From positions 1-64,000 of the forward strand of contig PMBI01000046.1 in the NCBI GenBank assembly GCA_003153775.1: a stretch of DNA of 64,000 nucleotides. The letters are read 5' to 3'. Position numbers and translations under genes: made by a program. Under the pieces are notes generated by a model. It did no database searches. It was not told the origin of the DNA and saw nothing but the letters and a program-made list of their open reading frames with translations. The stretch comes from Syntrophaceae bacterium. GTDB lineage: Bacteria > Desulfobacterota > Syntrophia > Syntrophales > UBA2185. Shown here piece after piece: positions 24,788 to 33,534 of the stretch; within the stretch, counting starts at the first letter, position 1; each line of letters begins with the position of its first letter.

Positions 24788-25669
24788 TTATGATGAGCGT
24801 ATGGTTTTCACAAAATCGTTGATGACTGCCGCTACTGCTGACGGCTGTTCCATAGGGATGAGATGCCCCACATCCTTGACGACGGCATGAGAGCCTTTCG
24901 TGAGCATGGAGACTATCCGTTTGAAGTCGACGAAGTTCTTGGTGTCACTATACTCTCCCTCGACGACAAGCACAGGGCATGAAACAAGAGGCAACAGGGG
25001 CCACGGATTATATTGCGCCCCGCCCATGAAGAGACCCGCTTCCATTTCTGGTTTGCAGACCAATTGAAGCCCGCCCCCTTCCTTCGGTTCCATACCGTAC
25101 GAGACATAAAGTTCAAGCATTTCATCATTCCACTTCTTGAAGAGCTCTCTCGATCTGAGATAGTCCATAGCCTCCGACTCGTTCTTCCAGTAGTTCCTCC
25201 GTTTAATTGCGAGTGACGCGAGGGGATGGTCTTTCACGGTAATCTTAGCGCGATAGAAATCATCGGCGAGGAGGATGGGCTCTATCAGGACCATGCCTTT
25301 GGCTTTGACACCGTGGGCCGCATTCGCAATTGTGCAGATTGTCGCTCCCATGGAATGTCCCACGAGGAATGCATCGTCCATATCGATACTGTTTAAGAGA
25401 GCGGCAACGTCCCCCGCAATCTTTGCCCAGCCGAGACCGCCCTTTTCAGGATCTTCTCTCCGGTAGTCGCACATGTACGGGGCGATGATCCTGTAAGATG
25501 GAGATAATTCTCTCGCGATAGGGTGCCACAGCCAGGGCGTAAACCCCGTCGCATGAAGAAGGATTAGAGTGGGCCCGCTGCCTTCATATAAGAGATACGG
25601 CAGCAGGGCGTTACCAACATCCTGAGTCATCAATATGGGTCTTATCGGGCCCTTCGCATTGGCCGGCAT
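24788..25669 (-). CDS. Alpha/beta-hydrolase fold protein
   Basis: 293 aa. Oxyanion-hole motif LHATGFTP (HG-like), nucleophile elbow GHSMGAT with the catalytic Ser, acidic residue region VVEGEYSDTKNF and catalytic His in VVKDVGHLIPMEQP: a complete triad for an alpha/beta hydrolase (esterase, C-C hydrolase or similar). GAGAGGT lies 10 bp before ATG 25669. It stands alone on the minus strand. The substrate is unknown. Confidence 0.82.
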   Translation of the reverse strand: MPANAKGPIRPILMTQDVGNALLPYLLYEGSGPTLILLHATGFTPWLWHPIARELSPSYRIIAPYMCDYRREDPEKGGLGWAKIAGDVAALLNSIDMDDAFLVGHSMGATICTIANAAHGVKAKGMVLIEPILLADDFYRAKITVKDHPLASLAIKRRNYWKNESEAMDYLRSRELFKKWNDEMLELYVSYGMEPKEGGGLQLVCKPEMEAGLFMGGAQYNPWPLLPLVSCPVLVVEGEYSDTKNFVDFKRIVSMLTKGSHAVVKDVGHLIPMEQPSAVAAVINDFVKTIRSS

Positions 25670-25999
25670 ATCAACATCACCTCTCCATAATTATGGCAAA
25701 CTGACACTATTACCTCACATCGATATTAGCAATGCAAGCGATTTTGAAGATTCTCAAGGATCAGCATCGTTCGTCATGCGCCCGTTCCGGGATGCAATTC
25801 CCCGCCGCGGGCAGGAACGATTTTTAATCGACGATGGGGAAAATAAAATGAAGGCTGAATAGAACACTGGCGGGTCTGTTCTTCACAGATACTCCAACTA
25901 TTACGGCGAAAAAAAGACGAACAGGAAATCTGACCACAACAGGATGTTAAAAGGGCGATGCTCACGCGGTTACGACAACAGATGCGCCGTCAATACGAT
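25670..25999. other. 330-bp intergenic stretch
   Basis: Between the hydrolase start and the end of the arginine decarboxylase gene. No ORF with a ribosome binding site, no clear hairpin terminator and no repeat is visible; it probably holds only the promoter of the hydrolase gene. Confidence 0.5.
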
Positions 26000-26548
26000 T
26001 CAGAAAACAAATACAGCAGCGGCGACGACCGTGGTATACCCTGAATTTCTAACAATCGCGGACTGAGTCACGTTGCGTGTCCTGACTATCTTGCCGCTGA
26101 TCTTGAATATTTCCTTCTTCTCGTCCCAGCTTTCATCGACATCAAAGTCAATGCCCAACGTGGATGCCAGCATGGCGGCGGCGAGGTCCTCAGCATAATC
26201 ACCCGCCTGCTTCTCCGTCTGGCCGAATGCATGGTGTTCGCTGATATATCCGTAAGACGATACATCGGCCGGGACGGCGCAGCCAACGGACGCAGCGAGG
26301 AGTCTCTTCGGTTCATTGCTGCAGCAGCGGCTCATGACACAGAAGGTCATGGCGCCGGGAACCATTTCCTTCAGACCCTGGGTCTTTGATACCATCTTGC
26401 AGTGCGGCGGGAATATGCTCGATACCTGAACAAGGTTGAATTTTTCTATGTCTGCTTCCCTCAGGGCCCGCTCAAATGAGTGGAGTTCATCCTTATGCGT
26501 GCCTACGCCCTTTGTAAAAAAAATCTTCTTGGGAACAAGATATTTCAT
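26000..26548 (-). CDS. Pyruvoyl-dependent arginine decarboxylase
   Basis: 182 aa from ATG 26548, preceded by TTAGGAGGGG; the 7-codon longer ORF starts upstream of that site. The proenzyme self-cleaves between the two serines of [10 protein letters not shown] (around residues 46-55) to form the pyruvoyl group. GAMTFCVMS and the C-terminal domain match the archaeal/chlamydial PvlArgDC family. Product: agmatine, for polyamine synthesis or acid consumption. No agmatinase or transporter gene adjoins, so the physiological route is not shown here. Confidence 0.88.
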   Translation of the reverse strand: MKYLVPKKIFFTKGVGTHKDELHSFERALREADIEKFNLVQVSSIFPPHCKMVSKTQGLKEMVPGAMTFCVMSRCCSNEPKRLLAASVGCAVPADVSSYGYISEHHAFGQTEKQAGDYAEDLAAAMLASTLGIDFDVDESWDEKKEIFKISGKIVRTRNVTQSAIVRNSGYTTVVAAAVFVF

Positions 26549-26671
26549 CTCACCCCTCCTAACATTCATTGTCCCCTATCCGCGGGTCGAGCCGTGAAGT
26601 TATCGCAACGGTAACGTGTATAGGTAGGCTCATTTATCAGCTTGTGAATGATATGTCAACAATAAGGATGA

Positions 26672-28138
26672 TTACTTCGATGCCCCCTTTCTCAGCGTCA
26701 CAAAGAAGCTCATTTCTCCCCTCTTGATGAGAAGCAAAATTGTCCCCTCCCGGGATTCCTTCTTGATTTCGCTCTGAAAATCTTTCATGGAGGAGATCTT
26801 CACTCTGTTGATCTGCAGAATTATATCCTGGACCTTCAGCCCGGCGTCATCGGCTGGACTCCCGTCGCGTATCTGGGAAATTATGACCCCGCCCTTTTCG
26901 GAAAGGCCGAGATGTTTTGCCATATCAGGGGTGATCTCCTGGACTGCCATGCCGTGGTACTCACGCGCCGTGCTTTTGCGGGCTATTTCTTTTTCCTCTT
27001 TCCTTTCACCGACTACAGCAGAGAGTGTCTTTTCCTTCCCGTCACGCAGAATCTTCACCGTTACTTTCTCCCCGACCGTGAGGGCGGCAACGATCCTCAT
27101 CAGTTCGTGAGAATTCTGAATCTTCTTTCCCGCGATTTCGATGATTACGTCGCCTGTTTTTATGCCGGCCTTATCGGCCGGGTCTCCCTCAAAGACATGA
27201 CCCACGAGGGCGCCTTGCACGTCCTTCAGCTTCAAATTTTCGGCGATGTCGTCCGTGATATCCTGTATGGAAATGCCGAGCCAGCCCCGGGTAACGCTGC
27301 CCTTTGTTTTAAGATCGGCGAGAATGCCCTTTGCCGTATTGATCGGTATGGCAAAACCGATCCCGTGCCCCTGGGCAACGATGGCCGTGTTTATGCCGAT
27401 GACTTTGCCTTCCATATTGAAGAGCGGGCCGCCGCTGTTGCCCGGATTTATGGAAGCGTCCGTCTGTATAAAATTATCATATGGTCCTGAACCTATGACG
27501 CGTCCCTTGGCGCTCACAATTCCTGCTGTGACCGTGTGTTCGAGACCGAAAGGGTTGCCTATGGCAAATACCCAGTCGCCTATCCTCAGTTTATCAGAAT
27601 CACCGAACTCAACGACAGGCAGGCTGCCATCCGGTTTTATCTTTATCAGGGCGATATCGGTAGTGGGATCTTTGCCTTTAACTACCGCGTCATATTCCTT
27701 GCCGCCCGCAAGCTTCACCTTTATCTTGTCGGCCTTCTCGACAACATGATTATTCGTAAATATGTAGCCGTCGCTGGAAATAATGAATCCTGAACCAAGA
27801 CTCCGCTGTTTGAATTCCCTTTCCGGCGCCTCCTCAAAAAATCTTCTGAAGGAGTCGTCCCTGCCGAAAAACTTTTGGAAAGGCATATCATTTCCAAAAG
27901 GTGATCCCGCGCGGCCTTTGACGGTAGTCGTTGTGCTGATATTTACCACCGTAGGGCTCCATTTCTCCGCCAGATCGGCAAAGGATACCGGTTCCCTGAC
28001 GACTCTTTCTGCCGGGGCGGCTAAGGCCTTATGTGCGCTCAGTTCCGCAGGCAGGGAGCCGAAGTCTGCAATGAGAAGGAAGGGCAGCAAAAGCAGAAAA
28101 GGAATAAAGATAAAAACCCTCTGTAGCCTAGTATCCAT
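26672..28138 (-). CDS. DegP/HtrA (Do) family periplasmic serine protease
   Basis: 488 aa. An N-terminal signal/anchor (residues ~8-24) precedes a trypsin-like domain with triad H131 (TNNHVV), D161 (TTDIALIKI) and S235 (NPGNSGGPLF). Two PDZ domains follow (about 290-375 and 390-480), the typical Do architecture. It degrades or chaperones misfolded envelope proteins. It is monocistronic on the minus strand, about 110 bp downstream of the selenoprotein gene stop, with which it may or may not be cotranscribed. Nothing unusual in the active site. Confidence 0.92.
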   Translation of the reverse strand: MDTRLQRVFIFIPFLLLLPFLLIADFGSLPAELSAHKALAAPAERVVREPVSFADLAEKWSPTVVNISTTTTVKGRAGSPFGNDMPFQKFFGRDDSFRRFFEEAPEREFKQRSLGSGFIISSDGYIFTNNHVVEKADKIKVKLAGGKEYDAVVKGKDPTTDIALIKIKPDGSLPVVEFGDSDKLRIGDWVFAIGNPFGLEHTVTAGIVSAKGRVIGSGPYDNFIQTDASINPGNSGGPLFNMEGKVIGINTAIVAQGHGIGFAIPINTAKGILADLKTKGSVTRGWLGISIQDITDDIAENLKLKDVQGALVGHVFEGDPADKAGIKTGDVIIEIAGKKIQNSHELMRIVAALTVGEKVTVKILRDGKEKTLSAVVGERKEEKEIARKSTAREYHGMAVQEITPDMAKHLGLSEKGGVIISQIRDGSPADDAGLKVQDIILQINRVKISSMKDFQSEIKKESREGTILLLIKRGEMSFFVTLRKGASK

Positions 28139-28226
28139 ATTAACAGTTGAACCTCCCCGACTAAAAAAATGACAGTTTATAAAGACGCGAATGTCGCGCT
28201 GAAGAGAACTCCTGGCACTGGTGCGC

Positions 28227-28245
28227 GGCCGATTACCTATCGGCC
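28227..28245 (-). promoter_or_regulatory. Putative SECIS hairpin for the second UGA
   Basis: On the minus strand GGCCGAT-AGGTA-ATCGGCC forms a perfect 7-bp stem with a GG-containing 5-nt loop, beginning 11 nt after the UGA at 28256-28258 and just past the TAA stop. Size, distance and loop guanines fit a bacterial SelB-binding SECIS element. A terminator role is unlikely because no T-run follows. Confidence 0.6.
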
Positions 28246-28246
28246 C

Positions 28247-28462
28247 TTACACGCCTCAGCTGCCTCCGTAACCAATTTTTACCTTGCCGCCTTCCAAAAT
28301 GACGGGAACTTGCCTGAGACCGCCGGAAAGCCTGAGCATCTCCTGCAATTGTGCGCTATCAGATTTCACATCTACGTACTTTGCCTTGTTCCCATAGGCC
28401 GACCGGGCCTGGTCTGTAAACGGTCAGCCTCCCTTGCCGTAAATGATGACCTCGTCCGCCAT
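28247..28462 (-). CDS. Glutaredoxin-like selenoprotein with two in-frame UGA codons (UXX-star type)
   Basis: 71 aa if both TGA codons are read as selenocysteine: codon 13 (28424-28426) in YGKGGUPFTDQAR, and codon 69 (28256-28258) in GYGGSUGV followed by TAA. ATG 28462 has GGAGGG 7 bp upstream and lies 16 bp behind the cNMP-protein stop, so the two form an operon. The UPFT motif replaces glutaredoxin CPF/CPY; VPVILEGGKVKIGYGG matches the cis-Pro and C-terminal part of the fold. A C-terminal U-x-x-stop is the hallmark of the UXX-star seleno/Cys-protein family. SECIS-like hairpins follow each TGA. Standard gene calling misses it because of the UGAs. The selenocysteine reading is inferred; a doubly nonsense-mutated pseudogene is the alternative. 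Confidence 0.82.
28397..28429 (-). promoter_or_regulatory. Putative SECIS hairpin for the first UGA
   Basis: On the minus strand the UGA lies within the 5' arm GGCTGACCG (28429-28421), which pairs with CGGTCGGCC (28405-28397) over 9 bp including one GU. An inner GACC-AGGCCC-GGTC hairpin is an alternative with a GG loop about 13 nt from the UGA. A base-paired UGA at the foot of a hairpin is the arrangement known from fdhF. Confidence 0.45.
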
Positions 28463-28478
28463 GACGTTCCCTCCTTCA

Positions 28479-28964
28479 TCATGTCTCCGACAAAACAGAA
28501 AGGCCTCGTTCTCCGACCAGTATGATCTCCGTGTGGGTGAGACGGGCAGCTACTATTTTTGCAATCGCATGCATAAATTTTAATCCAAGGGCCTTATCGT
28601 TGTTTAACACCTCTCTCACTTTCGCGGAATTAAAATTAATCACTTGCGAATCATCGATGCATCTGGCCCCTAAGGTATAGATGTAAGGCTCAACGACTGC
28701 CGACCATCCCATGGCGTCGCCCTTCGTGACAATATCTACGGTCACCTGCATCGGCGGTCTGGTGGGTCCCGCATAGGTATCCATTGTCATGAGAACCTTG
28801 CCTTCTTTCAGAAGGGACAGATTGTCTGCGGGCTCTCCCTTTTTCCATATCTGGACACCGGCCTTGTAAGATGTCTCAGTGGCAATGTCCGCAAATTTCT
28901 TTAACTCTTCATTAGTGAAGCCTTTGAAAAAGGTGTAATTCTTGAGCAGATCTGTTGATACCAC
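28479..28964 (-). CDS. Cyclic-nucleotide-binding-domain protein without DNA-binding domain
   Basis: 161 aa. A single cNMP-binding beta-roll (residues ~12-130: FFKGFTNEELKKFA, NLSLLKEGKVLM, KGDAMGWSAVVEP) is followed by a short helix ending in HTEIILVGERG; there is no C-terminal HTH, unlike Crp/Fnr. The GTG start at 28964 follows AAGGAGG at 9 bp; no ATG is suitably placed. It is probably a stand-alone signalling or scaffold module. It is cotranscribed with the downstream selenoprotein (16-bp gap), suggesting a shared redox or energy-sensing role, which is inference. Confidence 0.8.
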   Translation of the reverse strand: MVSTDLLKNYTFFKGFTNEELKKFADIATETSYKAGVQIWKKGEPADNLSLLKEGKVLMTMDTYAGPTRPPMQVTVDIVTKGDAMGWSAVVEPYIYTLGARCIDDSQVINFNSAKVREVLNNDKALGLKFMHAIAKIVAARLTHTEIILVGERGLSVLSET

Positions 28965-29165
28965 GCGCGCTTACCTCCTTTCATTTTAGACGGGATATAG
29001 CTCTATTGTTGTTTTTTCCAAACCCTCTTATTTTTTATACCAATCTTTTATTTGGAATTCCATAAAAAACTATTTTCCCCAAGGCCCTGACACGATGGAT
29101 ATATAAAACTATTGCATACCTGAGAAAAAATACCTAATATAAGAAAGTTGGAGTCCACAGGTTAC

Positions 29166-30518
29166 ATGAGATTGCATAATATCCCCATTTTGCTCGTCCT
29201 TGTCTTGCTTACATCTGCGTGTGCCGGAACCACTGAGACGATCAGGGACATCCGGGACCTCAAGCAGGACAATCTGTTCTATCTTGATGAAACTGCATCA
29301 GATCGCGGGCTCTTGACCGCTGATGATCAAAAAAAAATGGATGCCAATTATGACTCCATATTTTTTTCCCCCTGGCATCGGGTAAAGGCATTCTCCTCGA
29401 GGGAGAGCGTCGAAGCGGCGTTCAATAAATACAGAGACAATCCGGGCTACGGTGAAAATAGAAGAAAACACGATATGTCCTGGATGAGAGATCTCGCCGC
29501 CAATGCACATCTCGAAGATTATCCGAATGCAAGCTTCACGGCCATTACCATTGATAATTCGGATTTGAGGGTTTTGCCCACGGATAAGCCCCGCTTCTAT
29601 GACGCCGATACCGAGCGGGGATATCCCTTTGACAGCCTCCAGGAGTCTTCAGTCGCTCCCAATACGCCCGTTTTCATATCCCACATGACGAAGGATAAGG
29701 CCTGGGTCTTAGCGGAAACTCCGTATGCGGTAGGTTGGATATCGGCACGAAATATAGCCCGTGTGGACGGAAATTTCGTAAGAGCATGGGAGAGGGGCCG
29801 GTACGCAGTTATCATAAAGGATAAAATCCCTATATACGACGCAGAAGGGCGGTTTCTGTTTAAGGCCCCCTTAGGCTCAGTGTTTCCCAAACTCGGGGAA
29901 GATATAAAAAACATCACGCTGCTTGTAGCCGTGACGGATCAAGACGGCAAGGCATTCATGAAAGACGCCGTCGTTTCTAAAGAGGCAGCGGTCTCAAAAC
30001 CTTTAAGGCTGACCAACTCCAATATAGCCAGACTTGCCAATGAGTTGATAAACGAACATTACGGATGGGGCGGCTTATATCAGAACAGGGACTGTTCAGC
30101 CATGACAAAGGATCTCTTTGCCCCGTTCGGGATCTGGCTCCCGAGGCATTCAGCCGATCAGGCGAAAGAGGGAGGGACGTTCATAGACCTCCAGCAACTT
30201 TCTCCAAAGGAAAAGGAACGGATGATCCTGAAGCAGGGCATACCTTATCTGACATTGATATGGCGCAGGGGACATATTATGCTGTATATTGGAAGTTATC
30301 GGGGCAGTATCCTCGTTTTCCATAATATGTGGGGGGTGAGAACAAAGGATTTCCTCGGCAGAGAAACAAAAAAAATAGTCGGTCATGCGGCAATTACAAC
30401 ACTTCATCCGGGAATAGAATTTCCAGATGGTGACAATCCCGGGATGGGCTATCTGGACGGCATCCTGGGCATGACCCTGCTAATAAAACCTGAGAATCCA
30501 GAAATATCTAATCACTGA
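29166..30518 (+). CDS. NlpC/P60-family lipoprotein with SH3 domains (peptidoglycan hydrolase)
   Basis: 450 aa from ATG 29166 (GGAG upstream; the ORF itself opens at a TTG six codons earlier). Lipoprotein signal with lipobox LTSAC. SH3b1/SH3b2-type bacterial SH3 segments follow (residues ~125-290: FTAITIDNSDLRVLPT, YAVGWISARNIARV). The C-terminal NlpC/P60 cysteine peptidase has catalytic Cys in NRDCSAMTKDLF and catalytic His in RRGHIMLYIG. The wide spacing between the domains is typical of YkfC-like cell-wall endopeptidases from Gram-negatives. It acts in the periplasm on stem peptides. The next gene follows after 12 bp. Confidence 0.87.
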   Translation: MRLHNIPILLVLVLLTSACAGTTETIRDIRDLKQDNLFYLDETASDRGLLTADDQKKMDANYDSIFFSPWHRVKAFSSRESVEAAFNKYRDNPGYGENRRKHDMSWMRDLAANAHLEDYPNASFTAITIDNSDLRVLPTDKPRFYDADTERGYPFDSLQESSVAPNTPVFISHMTKDKAWVLAETPYAVGWISARNIARVDGNFVRAWERGRYAVIIKDKIPIYDAEGRFLFKAPLGSVFPKLGEDIKNITLLVAVTDQDGKAFMKDAVVSKEAAVSKPLRLTNSNIARLANELINEHYGWGGLYQNRDCSAMTKDLFAPFGIWLPRHSADQAKEGGTFIDLQQLSPKEKERMILKQGIPYLTLIWRRGHIMLYIGSYRGSILVFHNMWGVRTKDFLGRETKKIVGHAAITTLHPGIEFPDGDNPGMGYLDGILGMTLLIKPENPEISNH

Positions 30519-30530
30519 GAGGGAAATAAT

Positions 30531-32690
30531 ATGAACGGTCTAAACGCTATATTTTCACCGGAATCTGTCGCTATCATAGGAGCCTCAAATACACCGGGAA
30601 AAGTGGGACATGACATCTTTGCCAACATCTTAAGCGGCCACTACCAGGGCACGCTGTATCCTGTCAATCCCAAGGCCAAGTCGATTCTCAGTGTCAAGGC
30701 CTATCATTCGATTACGGAAATACCCGATAATATAGATCTCGGGATCATCATTCTCCCGCCCGCTGCGTCCCTTGCTGCCATAGAAGAGGGCGTCAGGAAA
30801 GGGATAAAGGGGTTTGTAATCGTTTCCGCCGGTTTTAGAGAAGTCGGCGGTGAAGGGCTTGAAATCGAAAACAGGATTGTCGCCATATGCAGAGAAGCGG
30901 GGGTAAGGCTCGTTGGGCCCAACTGCCTTGGTGTGATCAACCCCATACCCACCGTCAGCTTGAACGCCAGTTTCTCCGCCCGCATGCCCTCACCGGGCAA
31001 TATATCTTTTATTTCTCAGAGTGGAGCGCTGTGTACGGCGGTTCTCGATTTTGCCGCAGACAGGGACATCGGTTTTTCAAAGTTCATCTCCATAGGCAAC
31101 AAAGCCGACGTGGATGAGCTGGACCTCTTGCAGTTCTTTCACGAGGACCCGGACACTGCTGTTGTCATGATGTACGTGGAGGAGTTGAGGAAGGGTGTAG
31201 AATTCATAAGGACCGTAAAGGAGATTACCTCAGGGGGGAGACCCACTCCGGTTCTTGCCATAAAGTCGGGGAGGACAACGGCAGGCGCGGCGGCAGCGGC
31301 TTCCCATACAGGCGCTCTGGCAGGGACGGAGGCCGTATACGATGCCATCTTCAAGCAGTCAGGCCTCATCCGTGCTGATTCCATTGACGAGCTCTTTGAC
31401 TATGCAAATGTGTTTGCCTACAAACAGGAGAGTAAGCTGGGGAAAAGGGCTAGAGTCCTGCCAAAAGGAAATCGCGTTGCCATCGTCACCAATGCGGGCG
31501 GGCCGGGGATCCTGGCAACGGACATGACGGTTTCATCCGACCTCGCACTTGCCAGATTTGCGCAGGAAACTATCGATGATCTATCCAGCTATCTTCCCTC
31601 GACAGCGAACATCCACAACCCGGTTGATATCATCGGGGATGCGCCGTCCGATCGTTACGAGCATGCCTTAAGGGCGGTAATAAAGGATAATGGAGTCGAT
31701 GGCGCCCTCGTCATTTTGACTCCCCAATCCATGACAAACGCCCTCGGTACGGCTCAGGCCATAGTCCGCGTCGCGAGAGGGGCCCGGAAACCAATTATAT
31801 GCTGTTTCATGGGGATTGTCGATGTTTCGGCAGGCGTTAAGTATCTGCAGGAGAACGGCTATCCTGTTTACAGGTTTCCGGAGAACGCAGCTAAGGCATT
31901 CGGGATACTTTACCGATACTCCCGTTGGCTGAACAGGGAACACCTGCAGCAGTTTGCCGTGACCTACGAAAAGGATAAGGCGGCCGATGCGATTGCCAGA
32001 TGTCTTGCGGAGGGAAAAGTACAGCTGGGCGAAATGGACAGTATCGAGCTCTTGAAGTACTACGGATTCGGCCTTCTGCCTTCCGGGCTTGCGAAGAATG
32101 CGGACGAGGCTGCGGATATCGGGGAAGGCATGGGTTTCCCGGTAGTCATGAAGATCGTTTCTGCGCAGATTCTCCACAAGACGGATGCAAAGGGTGTGGC
32201 TGTGGGAATCAAGAACCAAGATGAAGCAAGAAAAACCTTCCGTGAGATCATCGAGAATGCAAAGAAGTTTAAGCTTGATGCTGTAATCGATGGGGTCATG
32301 GTGCAAAAGATGGCCATGCAGGGGGAAGAACTGATACTGGGCGTTAACCGTACCTCCTTAGGGCCGTTGCTTATGTTCGGCCTCGGGGGAATCTTTGTCG
32401 AGATATTTCAGGATGTAGTATTTCGTCTTGCGCCCATATACAGAAATGAGACCCACAGAATGGTTCAGGAGATCAAAGGATATAAGCTTCTCACAGGTTT
32501 CAGGGGTCGGCCGCCGGCTGACATCGAGGCAATCGAGAAAGCAATTATAAGTCTGTCGAACATGGTCGTCAATCATCCGGAAATCAAGGAAATGGATATA
32601 AACCCGCTCATAGTTCACGGTGAGGGGAAGGGGGCGACAGTTGCCGACTGCAGGATCATCCTTGAGGCAGTCGGTGCTGCCAAGAAATAA
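30531..32690 (+). CDS. ADP-forming acyl-CoA synthetase (acetate-CoA ligase type, fused alpha-beta)
   Basis: 719 aa. Order: CoA-binding domain (VAIIGASNTPGKVGHDIF from residue 13), succinyl-CoA-ligase-like domains with phospho-His region (AAASHTGALAGTEAVYDA), then the ATP-grasp beta part (GFPVVMKIVSAQILHKTDAKGVAVG). This is the NDP-forming acyl-CoA synthetase family. It interconverts acyl-CoA + ADP + Pi and acid + ATP + CoA, so in a fermenter it can conserve energy as ATP from acyl-CoA. GAGAGGG precedes ATG 30531. The length and all domains are complete, so it is not the acyltransferase-fused PatZ type. Acyl specificity is unknown. Confidence 0.88.
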   Translation: MNGLNAIFSPESVAIIGASNTPGKVGHDIFANILSGHYQGTLYPVNPKAKSILSVKAYHSITEIPDNIDLGIIILPPAASLAAIEEGVRKGIKGFVIVSAGFREVGGEGLEIENRIVAICREAGVRLVGPNCLGVINPIPTVSLNASFSARMPSPGNISFISQSGALCTAVLDFAADRDIGFSKFISIGNKADVDELDLLQFFHEDPDTAVVMMYVEELRKGVEFIRTVKEITSGGRPTPVLAIKSGRTTAGAAAAASHTGALAGTEAVYDAIFKQSGLIRADSIDELFDYANVFAYKQESKLGKRARVLPKGNRVAIVTNAGGPGILATDMTVSSDLALARFAQETIDDLSSYLPSTANIHNPVDIIGDAPSDRYEHALRAVIKDNGVDGALVILTPQSMTNALGTAQAIVRVARGARKPIICCFMGIVDVSAGVKYLQENGYPVYRFPENAAKAFGILYRYSRWLNREHLQQFAVTYEKDKAADAIARCLAEGKVQLGEMDSIELLKYYGFGLLPSGLAKNADEAADIGEGMGFPVVMKIVSAQILHKTDAKGVAVGIKNQDEARKTFREIIENAKKFKLDAVIDGVMVQKMAMQGEELILGVNRTSLGPLLMFGLGGIFVEIFQDVVFRLAPIYRNETHRMVQEIKGYKLLTGFRGRPPADIEAIEKAIISLSNMVVNHPEIKEMDINPLIVHGEGKGATVADCRIILEAVGAAKK

Positions 32691-32787
32691 CGATATTGAT
32701 AACATCGATACTGCTGAAAAAATATCCGCTCAGGCATGACGAGTGAAGTGCGGTTTAATCTCTAAGTGAAGAATCAGGAGGCAAGAG

Positions 32788-33447
32788 ATGGCGAAAGTAG
32801 GGGTAGTGTTGTCAGGTTGCGGGGTGTACGACGGCGCCGAAATCCATGAGGCAGCCCTGACGCTGCTTTACCTTGACAAGGCGGGGGCGCAAATAATCTG
32901 TATGGCCCCTGATGCGGATCAGGCGGATGTCATAAACCACATAAAGGGTGAGGCCGCCTCCGAGAAGAGAAATGTCCTTATCGAGTCGTCCCGCATCGCG
33001 AGAGGGGATATCAAGAACATAAAAGATATGAAGGCTGCCGATCTCGATGCGCTGGTGTTTCCCGGTGGATTCGGAGCTGCAAAGAATTTGTGCAGCTTTG
33101 CCTTGAAGGGGGCGGACTGCACCGTTAATGTGGACGTCGAGAGACTGGTAAAAGAAATGCATTCGGCGAAGAAACCCATCGGGTTTATCTGCATCGCCCC
33201 GGTCATTGCAGCAAGGGTGCTGGGATCATTCCATCCGCAGCTGACAATCGGCAGCGACAAGGATACGGCGGATGCGATTGAGAAGATGGGAGGCAAACAT
33301 GTCGCATCTCCCGTGGAGAATATCGTGGTTGACCAGAAAAATAAGATCGTGACTACTCCCGCGTATATGCTGGGTCCGTCAATTTCTAAAGTAGCCCGCG
33401 GAATTGAAAAATTAATCCACGAAGTGTTGAAGATGGTATCCTCATAA
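32788..33447 (+). CDS. elbB: ElbB-like DJ-1/PfpI superfamily protein (glyoxalase III type)
   Basis: 219 aa. The N-terminus KVGVVLSGCGVYDGAEIHEA and the central DALVFPGGFGAAKNLCSFA are diagnostic of ElbB (isoprenoid biosynthesis protein with amidotransferase-like domain / glyoxalase). The nucleophile-elbow Cys lies in IGFICIAPV. An AGGAGG site precedes ATG 32788. The gene stands between the acyl-CoA synthetase and truA with ~90-bp gaps. Biological role is uncertain in all organisms; weak glyoxalase activity has been reported for E. coli. Confidence 0.88.
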   Translation: MAKVGVVLSGCGVYDGAEIHEAALTLLYLDKAGAQIICMAPDADQADVINHIKGEAASEKRNVLIESSRIARGDIKNIKDMKAADLDALVFPGGFGAAKNLCSFALKGADCTVNVDVERLVKEMHSAKKPIGFICIAPVIAARVLGSFHPQLTIGSDKDTADAIEKMGGKHVASPVENIVVDQKNKIVTTPAYMLGPSISKVARGIEKLIHEVLKMVSS

Positions 33448-33534
33448 ATTGCCGCACGACCTTGTTCCCCGCGATGACATGCTGCGCAATTACGAAAGGG
33501 CACATGAGCGGCCGCTGCAGGTACTTTCCCTATA

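Noticed and set aside
28169-28525. 118-aa + strand ORF covering the selenoprotein locus
   Set aside because: No family, poor start and antisense to a frame with clear glutaredoxin-like coding, ribosome binding site and operon context.
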